From NCBI GenBank assembly GCA_030549775.1, contig CM060175.1:106571422-106635421 (forward strand): a stretch of 64,000 nucleotides of DNA. The letters run 5' to 3'. The DNA is from Tamarix chinensis. Taxonomy: Eukaryota; Streptophyta; Magnoliopsida; Caryophyllales; Tamaricaceae. The notes beneath the pieces are model-generated. The model made no database searches. It was given only the letters and a program-made list of their open reading frames with translations, and was not told where the DNA came from. Positions 62,708-64,000 of the stretch are shown piece after piece. Both the position numbers and the translations under genes were made by a program. Within the stretch, counting starts at the first letter, position 1, and every line of letters starts with the position of its first letter.

Positions 62708-64000
62708 CGTATGTATGCTCTGTGCTCCTCGTCGTGGTGAATTTCTAGCCAAAGCAGCCCATTTTGTATCACAGTGCTGTATGGTTTTATTAACGGATGG
62801 AAATGGTTTTATTAGAGGATGGGACGGGAAGGGGTTGCTGTATGGTTTTACTTAGATTTTATGTATGACTGCTGTCCTAGCACATTATTGTTACCGATGG
62901 CCGGTAGCAGGAGTCTTTCCCCATCTGGTTGTGGTAGTTCGTACTTGTATTCTGACTGAGTTCAGCAGTTCGTTCCTATTAATGTGAGATTTTTTTTATA
63001 CCTGAGATTCTACTTTTATATTAGTGTTTATCAAATGCATAATTTTCTTTTTCATCTCAAAAGGCAATACGTTTGCCTTTCGCTCCAACGGTAATCTTGT
63101 TCTAGGCTAATAAATTGGAGGTAAATTATGGCACAAGTGCCTTATGAGTGTAAATAATACGTATTTGTGACTGTATGAGTTGACTTTTTAATCAGTGATT
63201 TTTAATCACCGTTAGAAATTGATGTGATTTGAATCCAAGATCTTGTAAAAAAGAGTGAAAGTTCTTTTCATTAAATCAAGAAAGGAATTAAATGTTTATT
63301 TTATTTAACTGTGATTATCGATGTTTACAGGTTTGACATTCTGAACGTTTGAGTACAATGCTGGAGATAAAAAACATGGGAAGTGATGAATTGTTAGGAC
63401 TTAACCCTAATGTTTGTTTGATATAGCAATCGACGTTTGCAAAGTTAGAAATATTCATTGCATAGTTAGAAATATTCATTTTAATGACACGATAATAACT
63501 ACAAATCTATTTATACTATAACTTATGAATTGGAGGATAGCTTTTAAGATTTCATATTTTATTTCAGTTATTTATCTTTTTTTAGCCATTTCTTTTACTT
63601 TGTCAATTGTTAGGGGATTACTAGACAATATTATGAAGGATCAAATATCCGGAGTTTTCTCCAAATAAGGAAAATATATTTTTGAGTTTGTATTAAAGGA
63701 GTAAACGTTTGAAGTTCATGTTAATTAAGTTTGTTTTTTATGAAAATAATGTTATTTGTTTATATATACTAATATGCATTGATAAGTAGTTGTATTATTA
63801 TTTACCCTCTACACAAATAAATTATATTTTTTTTTAATAAAAGACCTTTATTCTTTACATTCAACTTTTATTTTTTAATTAATTAAAATCAATAATAAAA
63901 AATTCATAAATAATAATTAAATTCTAAAAAAAATTAAACCTATGAATTAAAATTTTAACTTCAAATTAAATATTTTATATTCTTGAGTATTCAAATTTTA
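62708..64000. other. 3' untranslated region and flank of copy 2
   Basis: Similarity to 36265-37185 continues to the window edge (for example TTTGACATTCTGAACG at 63332 and TTTTTTAATTAATTAAAAT near 63870), with unshared insertions at about 62880-62975 and 63040-63330. The duplication therefore extends beyond 64000. Confidence 0.55.

Noticed and set aside
1..64000. Search for tRNA or rRNA genes
   Set aside because: No cloverleaf with A and B boxes or rRNA-like sequence was recognised by eye; a covariance-model search could not be run.

Overview
The window is A+T-rich plant nuclear DNA, almost certainly from a eudicot. The evidence is spliced genes with GT/AG introns, Ty3/gypsy (Athila and Tekay/Del-like), CACTA, hAT and PIF/Harbinger-type elements, and many ATT/TAA microsatellites. 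I cannot name the species. Most of the sequence is decayed transposon. The only clear host gene is present twice.

Left part (1-19600): a Myb/SANT-like gene of the kind carried by PIF/Harbinger elements (194-1181), then AT microsatellites. A short-chain dehydrogenase fragment with an in-frame stop lies at 4535-4693. Two very long LTR-like blocks follow in opposite orientation: 6085-9983 on the plus strand and 12731-16325 on the minus strand. Each has a long pyrimidine-rich tract. Between them is a CACTA terminus (12050-12062) with about 180-bp subterminal tandem repeats. A degraded region with a primer-binding-site-like motif (about 18518) leads to the main locus.

Main locus (about 19600-64000): a direct tandem duplication of a ten-exon gene for a DAWDLE/SNIP1-type protein (Arg/Ser-rich N-terminus plus FHA domain; in Arabidopsis DDL acts in microRNA biogenesis with DCL1). 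Copy 1 spans 20957-36264. Copy 2 spans 39402-62707 and has an intact 396-codon reading frame. Copy 1 has a stop at codon 19 and two small frame-disturbing deletions that cancel. From a downstream ATG at 21071 the frame is open again to the normal stop (346 codons), so an N-terminally shortened protein is possible.

Both copies carry the same two LTR insertions at the same intron positions: a Tekay-like solo LTR in intron 2 and a minus-strand Athila-like element in intron 4. These insertions therefore predate the duplication. Afterwards the copies diverged. Copy 1 lost most of the Athila pol region and LTR segments, and gained a 300-bp intronic tandem duplication and a 505-bp insertion just before its ATG. 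Copy 2 kept a 12.1-kb Athila with integrase, a post-integrase ORF and a nested hAT MITE with a perfect 8-bp target duplication. Sequence similarity between the copies starts near 19769/38312 and still continues at the right edge of the window, so copy 2 lacks the upstream flank of copy 1.
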